Assembly (NCBI RefSeq): GCF_050434925.1
Contig: NZ_JBNDJK010000001.1
Location: 372,001-436,000, forward strand
DNA: 64,000 nucleotides
From: Inquilinus ginsengisoli_B
GTDB taxonomy: Bacteria; Pseudomonadota; Alphaproteobacteria; DSM-16000; Inquilinaceae
Direction of reading: 5' to 3'
Below, piece by piece: positions 33,222-41,103 of the stretch (within the stretch, counting starts at the first letter, position 1; the number at the start of each line of letters is the position of its first letter). The position numbers and the translations under genes were made by a program. The notes under the pieces are model-generated. The model was not told the origin of the DNA. It ran no database searches and was given only the letters and a program-made list of their open reading frames with translations.

Positions 33222-33266
33222 GGCGGCTCCTCCCGCAGCCTGCGGGAGGAGCTTAACCCGACGCGG

Positions 33267-34124
33267 TCAGATGACGAAGTCGATGCCGGGGGGAACCGGG
33301 ATCGAGTGGTCCATGGTGAGGGCCGGCAGCGGCTCAGAACACGAGCCGATGATGCGGGCGGGGACGCCCACTGCGGTCCGGTGCGGCGGCACGGAGGCCA
33401 GTACCACGCTGCCGGCGCCGATCTTGGCGCCCTCGCCGATCTCGATGTTGCCGAGGATCTTGGCGCCGGCGCCGATCAGCACGCCGTCGCGCACCTTGGG
33501 ATGACGATCGCCGCTCTCCTTGCCGGTGCCGCCGAGGGTGACGCCGTGAAGAATCGAGACGTCGTTGCCGACCACCGCGGTCTCGCCGATGACGACGCCG
33601 GTGCCGTGGTCGATCAGCAGCCCCCAGCCGATCCGGGCGGCGGGGTGGATGTCGACCGCGAGGCTCTCCGACACCCGGCTCTGCAAGAAGCTGGCGAGGG
33701 CGTGGCGTCCCTGGCCGAGCAGCCAATGGCCGACTCGGTGCCATTGCAGCGCGTGGAAGCCCTTGAAGAACAGGAACGGCGTCAGATGGTTGCGCGCCGC
33801 CGGGTCGCGGTCCTTGATCGCGTCGAGGTCGAGCACGGCGTGGCCGGCGATCGTCGGATCGGCGCGCATCGCCTCGGTCGCCAACGCCAGCAGCCGGTCA
33901 TGGCAGGCGGTATCGCATTCCAGCTTGGTGGCCAACAGGCGGGCGAGCGCATCGCTGAAATCAGCGGCGCCGAGCACGATGCGCTCGACGACCGGGGCCA
34001 GGATCGGCTCCTGCCGCGCCAACACCGTGGCGGAATCGCGCATCAGCGCGAAGACCTCGGCGTTCCGGTCGAACACGATCGGGCCGGCGACGTCGGCCTT
34101 CCGCGCCAGGGCGGTGTCGGGCAT
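33267..34124 (-). CDS. cysE: Serine O-acetyltransferase
   Basis: 285 residues from ATG 34124 with GGGGAAGAGG just upstream. An N-terminal helical domain (DRDPAARNHLTPFLFFKGFHALQ) is followed by a left-handed beta-helix with hexapeptide repeats: VDIHPAARIGWGLLIDHGTG, VVIGETAVVGNDVSILHGVTLG, GTGKESGDRHPKV. It makes O-acetylserine for cysteine synthesis. The C-terminal tail ends in DFVI, with the terminal Ile that usually docks into CysK. Confidence 0.95.
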   Translation of the reverse strand: MPDTALARKADVAGPIVFDRNAEVFALMRDSATVLARQEPILAPVVERIVLGAADFSDALARLLATKLECDTACHDRLLALATEAMRADPTIAGHAVLDLDAIKDRDPAARNHLTPFLFFKGFHALQWHRVGHWLLGQGRHALASFLQSRVSESLAVDIHPAARIGWGLLIDHGTGVVIGETAVVGNDVSILHGVTLGGTGKESGDRHPKVRDGVLIGAGAKILGNIEIGEGAKIGAGSVVLASVPPHRTAVGVPARIIGSCSEPLPALTMDHSIPVPPGIDFVI

Positions 34125-34189
34125 GACCTCTTCCCCTTTGCCGGGCCGGGCGGCGGGGAGCTGCGCCCGGCACAATGACCATTGAAGTG

Positions 34190-34310
34190 AGATAGGACTT
34201 CCCCGGCGGCTTGTCATCAGCGGAGATGAATTCTTTGGTACTACATAAATCGTGTGATTAGATTTTTATTTCAACATGCTATCGTGTTTATAACGATGAG
34301 CTGCAGCGAT
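34190..34310. other. AT-rich intergenic stretch between cysE and ghrA
   Basis: Runs such as TACATAAATCG, TTAGATTTTTATTTC and GTGTTTATAACG stand out from the ~70% GC background. ATCGT (34281-34285) and ACGAT (34293-34297) form a short dyad around GTTTATA. The stretch probably holds the divergent promoters of cysE and ghrA; no gene is visible. Confidence 0.45.
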
Positions 34311-34413
34311 CCAGGGCCTATATGCGGGAACGCCCGCGCCTCCCTTGGGGCTCGCAATGGCGGGCCGGGATCTCGTACGGTCGCTCTGAATGCTGATCCC
34401 GGAGAATTGCCAA

Positions 34414-35346
34414 ATGCCCGTCGCCGTCTTCGCCTCGGCCACCGACGATCCCGCCCAGTGGCTGCCGGCGCTGCGCGCGGCGATGCCGGCGCTGGAGGTC
34501 CGGGTCTGGCCCGAGATCGGCGACCCGGCCGAGATCGACTACGCCATCGTCTGGAAGCCGCCGGCCGGGATGCTGGCGGGGCTGCCCAACCTCAAGGTGA
34601 TCTATTCGCTCGGCGCCGGCATCGACGCCATGCTGCGTGACCCGACCCTGCCGGCCGACGTGCCGCTGGTGCGCATGGTCGATCTCAGCCTGACCGAGGG
34701 CATGGTCGAGTTCGTGGCCGAGCAGGTGTTGGCGATCCATCGCCAGGCTCGGACCTACCGCGCCCAGCAAGCGGCCGGGGTGTGGAAGCAGCACGATCAG
34801 CGGCTGGCCCGTGACGTCACAATCGGCATCCTCGGCCTCGGCACGCTGGGCAGCGCCGTGGCGCGAGCGCTGAAGGCGCTGAACTTCCGGGTGGCGGGCT
34901 GGAGCCGCACGCCCAAGGCGGTCCAGGGCGTCGAGGGCTTTGCCGGCGCGGCCCGGCTCGACGCCTTCCTGGCGCAATCCGAGATCCTGGTCTGCCTGCT
35001 GCCGCTGACGGCGGAGACCGAGAACATTCTCGACCGCCGGCTGTTCGCCGCCCTGCCGCGCGGCGCCCGGGTGATCAATGCCGGGCGCGGCCATCAACTG
35101 GTCGATGCCGATCTGATCGCGGCGCTCGATTCCGGCCATCTCGCCGGCGCGGTGCTGGACGTGTTCCGGACCGAGCCGCTGCCGCCCGCCCACCCGTTCT
35201 GGACCCATCCGAAGGTGGTGCTGACCCCGCATGTCGCCGCCAACAACAACGCGACCTACGCGACGCTGCGCCTGGCCGAACAGATCGCCCGCTTCGAACG
35301 GGGCGAGCCGATGGAGGATGTGGTCGACCGGTCGCGAGGGTATTGA
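34414..35346 (+). CDS. ghrA: Glyoxylate/hydroxypyruvate reductase A-like D-2-hydroxyacid dehydrogenase
   Basis: 310 residues from ATG 34414 with GGAGA 8 bases upstream. The NAD(P) motif is GILGLGTLGSAVA near residue 144, followed by WSRTPK (an SR pair that favours NADPH) and the catalytic Arg in INAGRGHQLVDADL, Glu in FRTEPLPPAHPFW, and His in LTPHVAA. It reduces glyoxylate or hydroxypyruvate. No operon partner; a dispersed repeat follows 57 bp after the stop. Confidence 0.9.
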   Translation: MPVAVFASATDDPAQWLPALRAAMPALEVRVWPEIGDPAEIDYAIVWKPPAGMLAGLPNLKVIYSLGAGIDAMLRDPTLPADVPLVRMVDLSLTEGMVEFVAEQVLAIHRQARTYRAQQAAGVWKQHDQRLARDVTIGILGLGTLGSAVARALKALNFRVAGWSRTPKAVQGVEGFAGAARLDAFLAQSEILVCLLPLTAETENILDRRLFAALPRGARVINAGRGHQLVDADLIAALDSGHLAGAVLDVFRTEPLPPAHPFWTHPKVVLTPHVAANNNATYATLRLAEQIARFERGEPMEDVVDRSRGY

Positions 35347-35403
35347 GACTTTACGCGTCGTCTGAGAAGTAATACTCCAGAGAAGAGGACATCGTTCTTT
35401 TAT

Positions 35404-35480
35404 TGCCATTGCCGGGCATGACCCGGCAATCCAGAATATGTCGACAGTCTCTGGATGCCCGGGTCAGGCCCGGGCATGAC
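35404..35480. repeat. Dispersed palindromic element, family A copy 3 (inverted)
   Basis: 77 bp, opening GCCATTGCCGGGCATGACCC and closing GGGTCAGGCCCGGGCATGAC. The centre ATATGTCGACAGTCTC is nearly the reverse complement of copy 2's centre, so this copy is inserted in the opposite orientation. It sits between convergent ghrA and the NlpC/P60 gene. Confidence 0.85.
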
Positions 35481-35512
35481 TGTTTAGGATGGGAGTCCGA
35501 TCATCAATCGGC

Positions 35513-36397
35513 TCACTTATTCTGGGCGAGACCTTCGGCGAACCGCCGCACTGCGGTGATGCCCTTGCCCTCGGCCGCCTGGGACCGGGCCGCGACCTCG
35601 CGCACCGGGTCGAGCGAGACGCAGGCGGCGCGGACATTGGCGTGGATCAGGGTCTCGCCGTCGACCATCAGGCCGACATGGCCGGGGAAATAGACCAGGT
35701 CGCCGCGCCGCAAGCCAACGCTGTCATCCGTCCCGACCAAGGTTCCGGCGGTCTGCACCTGGCGGTAGGTGTCGCGCTCGATGGCGTGGCCGGCGGCGGC
35801 GCAGGCGAGCTGGGCTAGGCCGGAGCAGTCGATGCCGAGGCTGGAGCGGCCACCCCAGAGATAAGGCACGCCGAGGAAGCGCTGTGCCGTCGCCACCACG
35901 TCCGGCTCGACCGCGTCGAGCGGCCCCAGCGCCACCTCCGGCAGCCAGCCGCCGGGTTCCCCGGCCTCGCGGATCCGAGCATAGCCCTTCGCCGTCCCGA
36001 TCACCTCGACCGGGCTGCGGAAGCTCAGCGCGCGGACCGGCGGGAGCTTGAAGTCCGGGCCCGGGTAGAGGAAGGCGCGGAAGGCCCGCACCCGGTGGGT
36101 CGGCGCGGCGATCCGGTCGGACAGGCCGGCCGCCTCGACATAGCCGACATATCCGTCCGCCGTGAGCTGGCCCCAGGCCCAGCCGTCCCTCACCTCATAG
36201 ACCGTGATGGTCTCGCCATGCAGCATCTCGGTCGCCTGGCCGCGCGCCGCATCGGGCGCCGCGCGCATCGGCACGATGCCGCGGACCGCCCGGTGCAGCG
36301 TGCCGGCGGCGTAGCGCTCCGCCGCATGGACGCCGCGCAGGCTTTCGGCCGCGAGATCCGGCCGCCGCGGCACCAGGTTGCGGTCCGGCTCGGTCAC
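35513..36397 (-). CDS. NlpC/P60 family cell-wall peptidase with SH3 region
   Basis: 294 residues from GTG 36397, which overlaps the stop of the MarR gene (GTGA). An SH3-like region (TVYEVRDGWAWGQLTADGYVG, then a second GYARIREAGEPGGW) precedes the peptidase domain. Catalytic residues are C191 in GIDCSGLAQ and H240 in FPGHVGLMVDG, with LIHAN as the polar third element. It should cut D-Glu-gamma-meso-DAP stem-peptide bonds. No signal peptide is visible at this start, so cytoplasmic muropeptide recycling is possible. Confidence 0.9.
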   Translation of the reverse strand: MTEPDRNLVPRRPDLAAESLRGVHAAERYAAGTLHRAVRGIVPMRAAPDAARGQATEMLHGETITVYEVRDGWAWGQLTADGYVGYVEAAGLSDRIAAPTHRVRAFRAFLYPGPDFKLPPVRALSFRSPVEVIGTAKGYARIREAGEPGGWLPEVALGPLDAVEPDVVATAQRFLGVPYLWGGRSSLGIDCSGLAQLACAAAGHAIERDTYRQVQTAGTLVGTDDSVGLRRGDLVYFPGHVGLMVDGETLIHANVRAACVSLDPVREVAARSQAAEGKGITAVRRFAEGLAQNK

Positions 36398-36750
36398 GCC
36401 GCGACGCCGATCATGCTGGCCGCCTGGCGCACCAGGTCGGCGAAGCCGTCGAGATAGGCTTGGCCGGCCTGGGTCCGCTCGATCAGCACGTTGCGCCGGT
36501 CGGCCGTGTCGACGGTGCGGCGGGTCAGGTCGAGCTCGCCCAGCCGGTCGAGCGCACGAGTCACCGCCGGCTTGGAGATGTGCAGGGTCGAGGACAGCCC
36601 ACGCACCGTGTGCGGGGCCGGTGTCAGGTAGATGGTGAGCAGGAGCGCGATCTGCCGCGACGACAGGTCCGGCGCCTCGCGCCGGACCGCCGCGGTCAGG
36701 GCATGGCGCCACAGCTCCAGCGCCTGCAGCGAGGTCAGGGCGACGGTCAT
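36394..36750 (-). CDS. MarR-family transcriptional regulator
   Basis: 118 residues from ATG 36750; an upstream extension to 36807 overlaps the end of the M17 peptidase gene and is less likely. The winged helix is SRQIALLLTIYLTP, GLSSTLHISKPAVTRALDRL, then DTADRRNVLIERTQAG with the wing. Short for MarR but complete for the DNA-binding part. It is translationally coupled with the NlpC/P60 gene. Ligand unknown. Confidence 0.85.
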   Translation of the reverse strand: MTVALTSLQALELWRHALTAAVRREAPDLSSRQIALLLTIYLTPAPHTVRGLSSTLHISKPAVTRALDRLGELDLTRRTVDTADRRNVLIERTQAGQAYLDGFADLVRQAASMIGVAA

Positions 36751-36790
36751 GCCGCACTCATCCCCGGCGACGGCGATACGGTCGATTGAA

Positions 36791-38215
36791 TCAGCGCCGG
36801 CCTCCAAACCGCTCCTCCAGCAGGGCGTATACCGCCCGCATCGTCATCGCCTCGCCGCCCTTCGGCCGGCCCGGGCGGTCGGTGCCGTTCCAGGCGTAGA
36901 GGTCGATATGCACCCAGGGCACGTCCGGGGCCACGAAGCGTTCGAGGAACAGGGCCGCGGTGATCGCCCCGCCGAAGCGCGTGTCGGGTGCGTTGTTGAT
37001 GTCGGCGATGCCGGATTTCAGCAGCCGGTTGTAGGGCTGCCACAGCGGCAGGCGCCACAGCGGGTCCTCGACCCGGCGCGACGCCGCGGCCAGCGCGTCG
37101 GCGGTGGCGTCGTCGTTCGAGAACATCGCCGGCACGTCGGTGCCGAGCGCGACCCGGGCAGCGCCGGTCAAGGTGGCGAAGTCGACGATGATCTCCGGCT
37201 TCTCCGACGACGCCTCCTCCAGCGCGTCGCACAGCACCAGCCGCCCCTCGGCGTCGGTGTTGCCGATCTCGACCGTCAGCCCCTTGCGGCTGCGATACAC
37301 GTCCATCGGCCGGAAGGCGTCGCCGGACACCGCGTTCTCGACCGCCGGCACCAGCACGCGCAGCCGCACCGGCAGTTGCGCCATCATCACCATGCGGGCG
37401 ACGCCGAGGGCATGGGCGGCGCCGCCCATGTCCTTCTTCATCAGCAGCATGTTGCCGGCGTCTTTGAGGTCGAGCCCGCCCGAATCGAAGACGACGCCCT
37501 TGCCGACCAGCGTCACCTTCGGCGCCGACGGGTCGCCCCAGGTGATGTCGATCAGCCGCGGCGCCCGGCTGGAGGCGCGGCCGACGGCATGGATCAAGGG
37601 ATAGTTGCGGGTCAGCAGCTCGTCGCCGGCAATGACGCTGAAGCGGGCGCCGAACTCCTTCGCCAGCGCCTCGGCCGCCGCGGCCAACTCGGCCGGGCCG
37701 AGATCGTTGGCGGGGGTGTTGACCAGGTCGCGCACCAGCGTGGTGGCGCTGGCCGCGCGCTCGACCGCGGCGCGGTCGGCGGCCCTTGGCCAGACCAGCT
37801 TCGCCGAGACCCGGTCCGGCCCCTTGTAGCGGCCATAGTGATAGCCGCCGAGCGCCCAGCCGAAGGCCACGGCGGTGGCGGTCGCCGGCTCGGCCGAATC
37901 ATCCAGCGCGTAGGTGCCCGCCGGCAACCCGGTCGGCAGCCCGGCGAAGGCCCAGGGGTCGGAGGCGGAGTCGAGGCCGACCAGGATCGCGTCGACCCGC
38001 CCGCCTTCGCCCGGCAGCGCCAGGGTGCGGCCCGATTCTGCGGCGAAGCCGTTGGCCTCGGCCCAGGCCCGCTGCGCCGGCGTGGCAGCGGATCGCCAGC
38101 TGTCCAGCGCAGCCTTGCTGAGCGGGATCAGAGAGACGGTCTCTCCCTCGGCGGCATCGACCAGATTCGGCAGCACGGCGCAGGCCTTCTTGCGTTCGGG
38201 AACTCGGGGCGGCAC
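36791..38215 (-). CDS. M17 leucyl aminopeptidase-family protein
   Basis: 474 residues from GTG 38215, with GGAG 6 bases upstream. The di-metal M17 core is complete: VGKGVVFDSGGLDLK, MKKDMGGAAHAL, and the signature NTDAEGRLVL, followed by VDFATLTGA. The N-terminal domain is the weaker, macro-like half typical of this family. It removes N-terminal residues from peptides in the cytosol. In operon order it precedes MarR and NlpC/P60, with a 41-bp gap. Confidence 0.93.
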   Translation of the reverse strand: MPPRVPERKKACAVLPNLVDAAEGETVSLIPLSKAALDSWRSAATPAQRAWAEANGFAAESGRTLALPGEGGRVDAILVGLDSASDPWAFAGLPTGLPAGTYALDDSAEPATATAVAFGWALGGYHYGRYKGPDRVSAKLVWPRAADRAAVERAASATTLVRDLVNTPANDLGPAELAAAAEALAKEFGARFSVIAGDELLTRNYPLIHAVGRASSRAPRLIDITWGDPSAPKVTLVGKGVVFDSGGLDLKDAGNMLLMKKDMGGAAHALGVARMVMMAQLPVRLRVLVPAVENAVSGDAFRPMDVYRSRKGLTVEIGNTDAEGRLVLCDALEEASSEKPEIIVDFATLTGAARVALGTDVPAMFSNDDATADALAAASRRVEDPLWRLPLWQPYNRLLKSGIADINNAPDTRFGGAITAALFLERFVAPDVPWVHIDLYAWNGTDRPGRPKGGEAMTMRAVYALLEERFGGRR

Positions 38216-38267
38216 ACCATGCTCCAGCCCGTTTCCCTTGCCAACCCCTCAGCCCGAGCGGACCGTC

Positions 38268-38903
38268 ATGCGCCTCATCATCGGCAACAAGCGCTACTCC
38301 TCCTGGTCTTTGCGACCCTGGCTGGCCCTGGCGCATCATGAGATCGCCTTCGAGGAGATCCTGATCCCGCTCTACCGCGAGGGGTCGAAGGAGGCGATCC
38401 TGCGCCATTCGCCGAGCGGCAAGGTGCCGGCCCTGATCGACGGCGAAACGACGGTCTGGGACAGCCTGGCCCTCCTGGAATATCTGGCCGAACGCTTCCC
38501 GGATCTCGCTTTGTGGCCGCGCGACCCGGCGCGCCGGGCGCTGGCGCGGTCGATCTCGGCGGAGATGCATGGCGGCTTCACGGGTCTACGCAACGAGCTG
38601 CCGATGGACCTGGCGCCAACCGACCCCGGCAAGGCCCGCAGCGATGCGGCCGAGGCCGACATCGCCCGCGTCACCACCATCTGGCGGCAGTGCCGCGCGG
38701 CGGCCGGTGCCGAGGGGCCGTTCCTGTTCGGCGCCTTCAGTGCGGCCGACTGCATGTATGCCCCAGTCGTCATCCGCTTCGACCGCTACCGGGTGCCGCT
38801 CGACCCCGCCTGCCGGGCCTATGCCGACGCGGTCCTGGCCCTGCCGGCGATGCGGCGCTGGGTCGAGGCCGGGATGGCCGAGCCCTGGGTACTGACGTTC
38901 TAA
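38268..38903 (+). CDS. Glutathione S-transferase family protein
   Basis: 211 residues from ATG 38268. A thioredoxin-like N-terminal domain opens LIIGNKRYSSWSLRPWLAL, with the SGKVPALID cis-Pro motif and the DSLALLEYLAE glutathione-contact segment, followed by an all-helical C-terminal domain. The SSWSLR start places it near the YfcF/zeta-like group. Substrate unknown. It overlaps the convergent metA stop by 4 bp and is divergent from the M17 gene. Confidence 0.9.
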   Translation: MRLIIGNKRYSSWSLRPWLALAHHEIAFEEILIPLYREGSKEAILRHSPSGKVPALIDGETTVWDSLALLEYLAERFPDLALWPRDPARRALARSISAEMHGGFTGLRNELPMDLAPTDPGKARSDAAEADIARVTTIWRQCRAAAGAEGPFLFGAFSAADCMYAPVVIRFDRYRVPLDPACRAYADAVLALPAMRRWVEAGMAEPWVLTF

Positions 38904-39820
38904 CCCCGGCCGATGTCGCCGACGTCGTACGGCGTGGTCTGGTAGATCTGGTTGATCCAGTTGCCGAACAGCAGATGGGCATGGCTGCGCCACCGGTTCT
39001 GCGGCTTGAGCTTGGGGTCGTTGCCCGGGAAATAGTCGTGCGGCAGGGCGATCGCCTTACCGGCAGCGACGTCGCGGAAATACTCCTCGCCGAGCGTGTC
39101 GGTGTCGTATTCGACATGGTTGAACATGTGCAGCGACCGGCGGCTGGCATCTTCCAGCAGACACAGCCCGGCCTCGTCCGACTCCATCAGCACCTTCATG
39201 CCGCTGGCGGCCGGGATGTCCTCGCGCCGGTTCTCGGTCCAGCGCGACACCGGGATGGTGAAGTCGTCCGAGAAGCCGCGCAGATAGGGCGAGGCCGCCT
39301 CGATGATGCGATGGCGGTACACGCCGAACTTCTTCTCGGGCAGCGCATGCTTGGGCACGCCGTGGAAATGATGCACGGCGGCCTGGGCGCCCCAGCAGAT
39401 GTTGAAGCAGCCATGGACGTTGGTCTGGGTCCAGTCGAAGACCCGGCGCAGCTCGTCCCAATAGGTCACCTGCTCGAACGGCATCGTCTCGACCGGCGCG
39501 CCGGTGACGATGAAGCCGTCGAACTTCTCCGCCCGGACATCCTGCCAGTCGCGGTAGAAGGATAGGATGTGGTCGCTGGGCGTGTTGCGCGGCACGTGGT
39601 TGGTCATCTTGACCAGCGTCAGCTCGACCTGCAGCGGCGAGGCGCCGAGCAGCCGGGCGAACTGGGTCTCGGTCTTGACCTTGTTCGGCATCAGGTTCAG
39701 CAGGCCGATCCGCATCGGCCGGATGTCCTGCCGCACCGCCTGCGCCTCGAGCATCACCATGACCCCTTCCGCTTCGAGGACGGGCCGGGCGGGCAGGTCG
39801 TTCGGAATCTTGATCGGCAT
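38900..39820 (-). CDS. metA: Homoserine O-acyltransferase, probably acetyl-specific (MetA fold)
   Basis: 306 residues from ATG 39820. A MetA-type, GATase-like enzyme with the catalytic cysteine C142 in FNICWGAQAA, and family blocks LLNLMPNK and the RHRII segment. It activates homoserine for methionine synthesis. Residue 111, in TGAPVETMPFE, is glutamate; published work on the MetA family (B. cereus versus E. coli) ties Glu at this place to acetyl-CoA use and Gly to succinyl-CoA use. So homoserine O-acetyltransferase is the better call despite the metA name. Expression is likely set by the leader at 39887-39962. Confidence 0.93.
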   Translation of the reverse strand: MPIKIPNDLPARPVLEAEGVMVMLEAQAVRQDIRPMRIGLLNLMPNKVKTETQFARLLGASPLQVELTLVKMTNHVPRNTPSDHILSFYRDWQDVRAEKFDGFIVTGAPVETMPFEQVTYWDELRRVFDWTQTNVHGCFNICWGAQAAVHHFHGVPKHALPEKKFGVYRHRIIEAASPYLRGFSDDFTIPVSRWTENRREDIPAASGMKVLMESDEAGLCLLEDASRRSLHMFNHVEYDTDTLGEEYFRDVAAGKAIALPHDYFPGNDPKLKPQNRWRSHAHLLFGNWINQIYQTTPYDVGDIGRG

Positions 39821-39886
39821 TCGGCTCTGTTCCGCGTGTCGTGAGCAGGACCGATTGTGGATGGACCCGTTTGGTTGTCGGTTCGA

Positions 39887-39962
39887 CCACATCCCCCCTC
39901 TCGGGGGCGCCACCTTGCTCGGGAAGCAGGTTGGCGTCGGGCAGTGCCCAACTCCTGATGTG
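39887..39962 (-). ncRNA. Folded metA leader, candidate SAM-clan riboswitch
   Basis: Read on the minus strand, CACAUC pairs with GAUGUG to close the structure. Inside are GUUGGGC/GCCCGAC around ACU, a GCCAACCUGCU/AGCAAGGUGGC arm, and CCCCC/GGGGG around GAGA. The CAACC...AAGGUG pair and the AUCAGGAG...GGGAUG frame resemble the core of SAM-I-type riboswitches, and the gene downstream is a methionine gene. The L2/J3-4 pseudoknot of SAM-I is not obvious. SAM-II, common before alphaproteobacterial metA, lacks support here because its GCUAAA element is absent. Confidence 0.5.
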
Positions 39963-39968
39963 CCGCAA

Positions 39969-39997
39969 GTTCTACGGGGTCCGCCCGCATATTTCAA
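39969..39997 (-). promoter_or_regulatory. metA promoter
   Basis: On the minus strand, TTGAAA (39997-39992), a 17-bp spacer and TAGAAC (39974-39969) give a good sigma70-type promoter. The predicted start point, 6-7 bases on, coincides with the first base of the closing stem of the metA leader, which supports both calls. Confidence 0.65.
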
Positions 39998-40039
39998 CTG
40001 GATGAATGCGCGGCGACGTCCGGTTCGCCGGACTTCGGC

Positions 40040-41092
40040 TCACGGTGTCGCCCGGGCCGGCAGGCTCAGCACCGCATGCTCGGCATAGTAGCGGGCGGCG
40101 CCGGGATGCAGCGGCACGCCGAGGCCGCGCGCGGCACCGTCGATCGAGATCTCCTTGCCGCGCGGATGGCCCGCCGCCAGCAGGTCCAGGGTCGATTTCT
40201 GCCACAGGGCACGGGCGATCTCGTAGACCGTGGCCTCCGCGATCCGCTCCGCTACCAGCCAGATCGCCCCGACCGACAGGGCCGGCACCTCCACGGTGAC
40301 GCCGTCATAGAGGCCGGCGGGGATCGGCTCCTGGGTAAAGAACGGCACCCTGGCGACCAGCGCCTCGGCCTCCGGCCCGGTGATCGGCAGCAGCCGGATC
40401 GGCCGCCGCCGCGCCAGGTCTGCGATCACCCCGAGCGGCGGACCGCCGGTCATCACCATGGCGTCGAGCCCGCCTTCGGCCAGCAGGTCGGCCGAAGGCT
40501 CCGGCCGCTCGAAGACCTCGGTCACATCCGTCTGCTTCAGGCCGTAGGCGGCCAGGATCAGGCGGATGTCGTAGATCGTGCCGGAGCCCTCGGCGCCGAC
40601 CGAGACGCGCTTGCCCTTGAGATCGGCCACCGACTGCATCGGGCTGTCCGCCGGCACCACGACATGGACGAATTCGGAGAACAGATGGGCGATGGCGCGC
40701 AGGCTGGTCACCGGCGGCTCGCCGGCGAAAGGCCCCTCGCCGGCATAGGCGGCGAAGGCGACGTCGGACTGAGCCAGGCCGGAATCGAACTCGCCATTCT
40801 GGATTCGGCGGATGTTGTCGATCGACCCGGCGCTGGCCTGGGCCACCGCGATCAGGCCGGAGACGCCGCAGCTGCCGCCGGCGCTGCCGCAGGGCGGCAG
40901 GCCCGGGGGCCCGGAGATGGCGCCGGCGATGATGCCGCCGATCGGGAAATAGGTGCCGCCGGTGGTGCCGGTGCCGATGCGGAAGAACAGCGGGTCCTGC
41001 GCCCGCGCCGGCAGCACCCCGCCGAGCCCCGCCGCGGCCATCCCGGCGGCGGGAAGCACCGTGGTCAGCAGGCGGCGGCGGGTGAGCGGCAT
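40040..41092 (-). CDS. TAXI-family TRAP transporter solute-binding protein
   Basis: 350 residues. LTRRRLLTTVLPAAGMAAAG with an AQ cleavage region near residue 32 is an export signal, with twin arginines that could suit Tat. The mature start FRIGTGTTGGTYFPIGGIIAG is the TAXI hallmark; VAQASAGSIDNIRRIQNG and VSVGAEGSGTIYDIRLIL follow. TAXI proteins bind carboxylates for a fused TRAP permease. No TRAP permease lies beside it, so the partner is elsewhere or it acts as a sensor. The cysteine pair in PPCGSAGGSCG is a local oddity. An MFS gene lies 11 bp upstream on the same strand. Confidence 0.9.
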   Translation of the reverse strand: MPLTRRRLLTTVLPAAGMAAAGLGGVLPARAQDPLFFRIGTGTTGGTYFPIGGIIAGAISGPPGLPPCGSAGGSCGVSGLIAVAQASAGSIDNIRRIQNGEFDSGLAQSDVAFAAYAGEGPFAGEPPVTSLRAIAHLFSEFVHVVVPADSPMQSVADLKGKRVSVGAEGSGTIYDIRLILAAYGLKQTDVTEVFERPEPSADLLAEGGLDAMVMTGGPPLGVIADLARRRPIRLLPITGPEAEALVARVPFFTQEPIPAGLYDGVTVEVPALSVGAIWLVAERIAEATVYEIARALWQKSTLDLLAAGHPRGKEISIDGAARGLGVPLHPGAARYYAEHAVLSLPARATP

Positions 41093-41103
41093 GGTGGTCC
41101 CCT

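Noticed and set aside
39821..39886. SAM-II riboswitch before metA
   Set aside because: The expected GCUAAA pseudoknot strand is missing; the fold further upstream is of another type.
39870..39895. tRNA T-arm (GGTTCGACC) on the plus strand
   Set aside because: No matching acceptor, D or anticodon arms around it; the GGTTCGACC string is a self-complementary coincidence.
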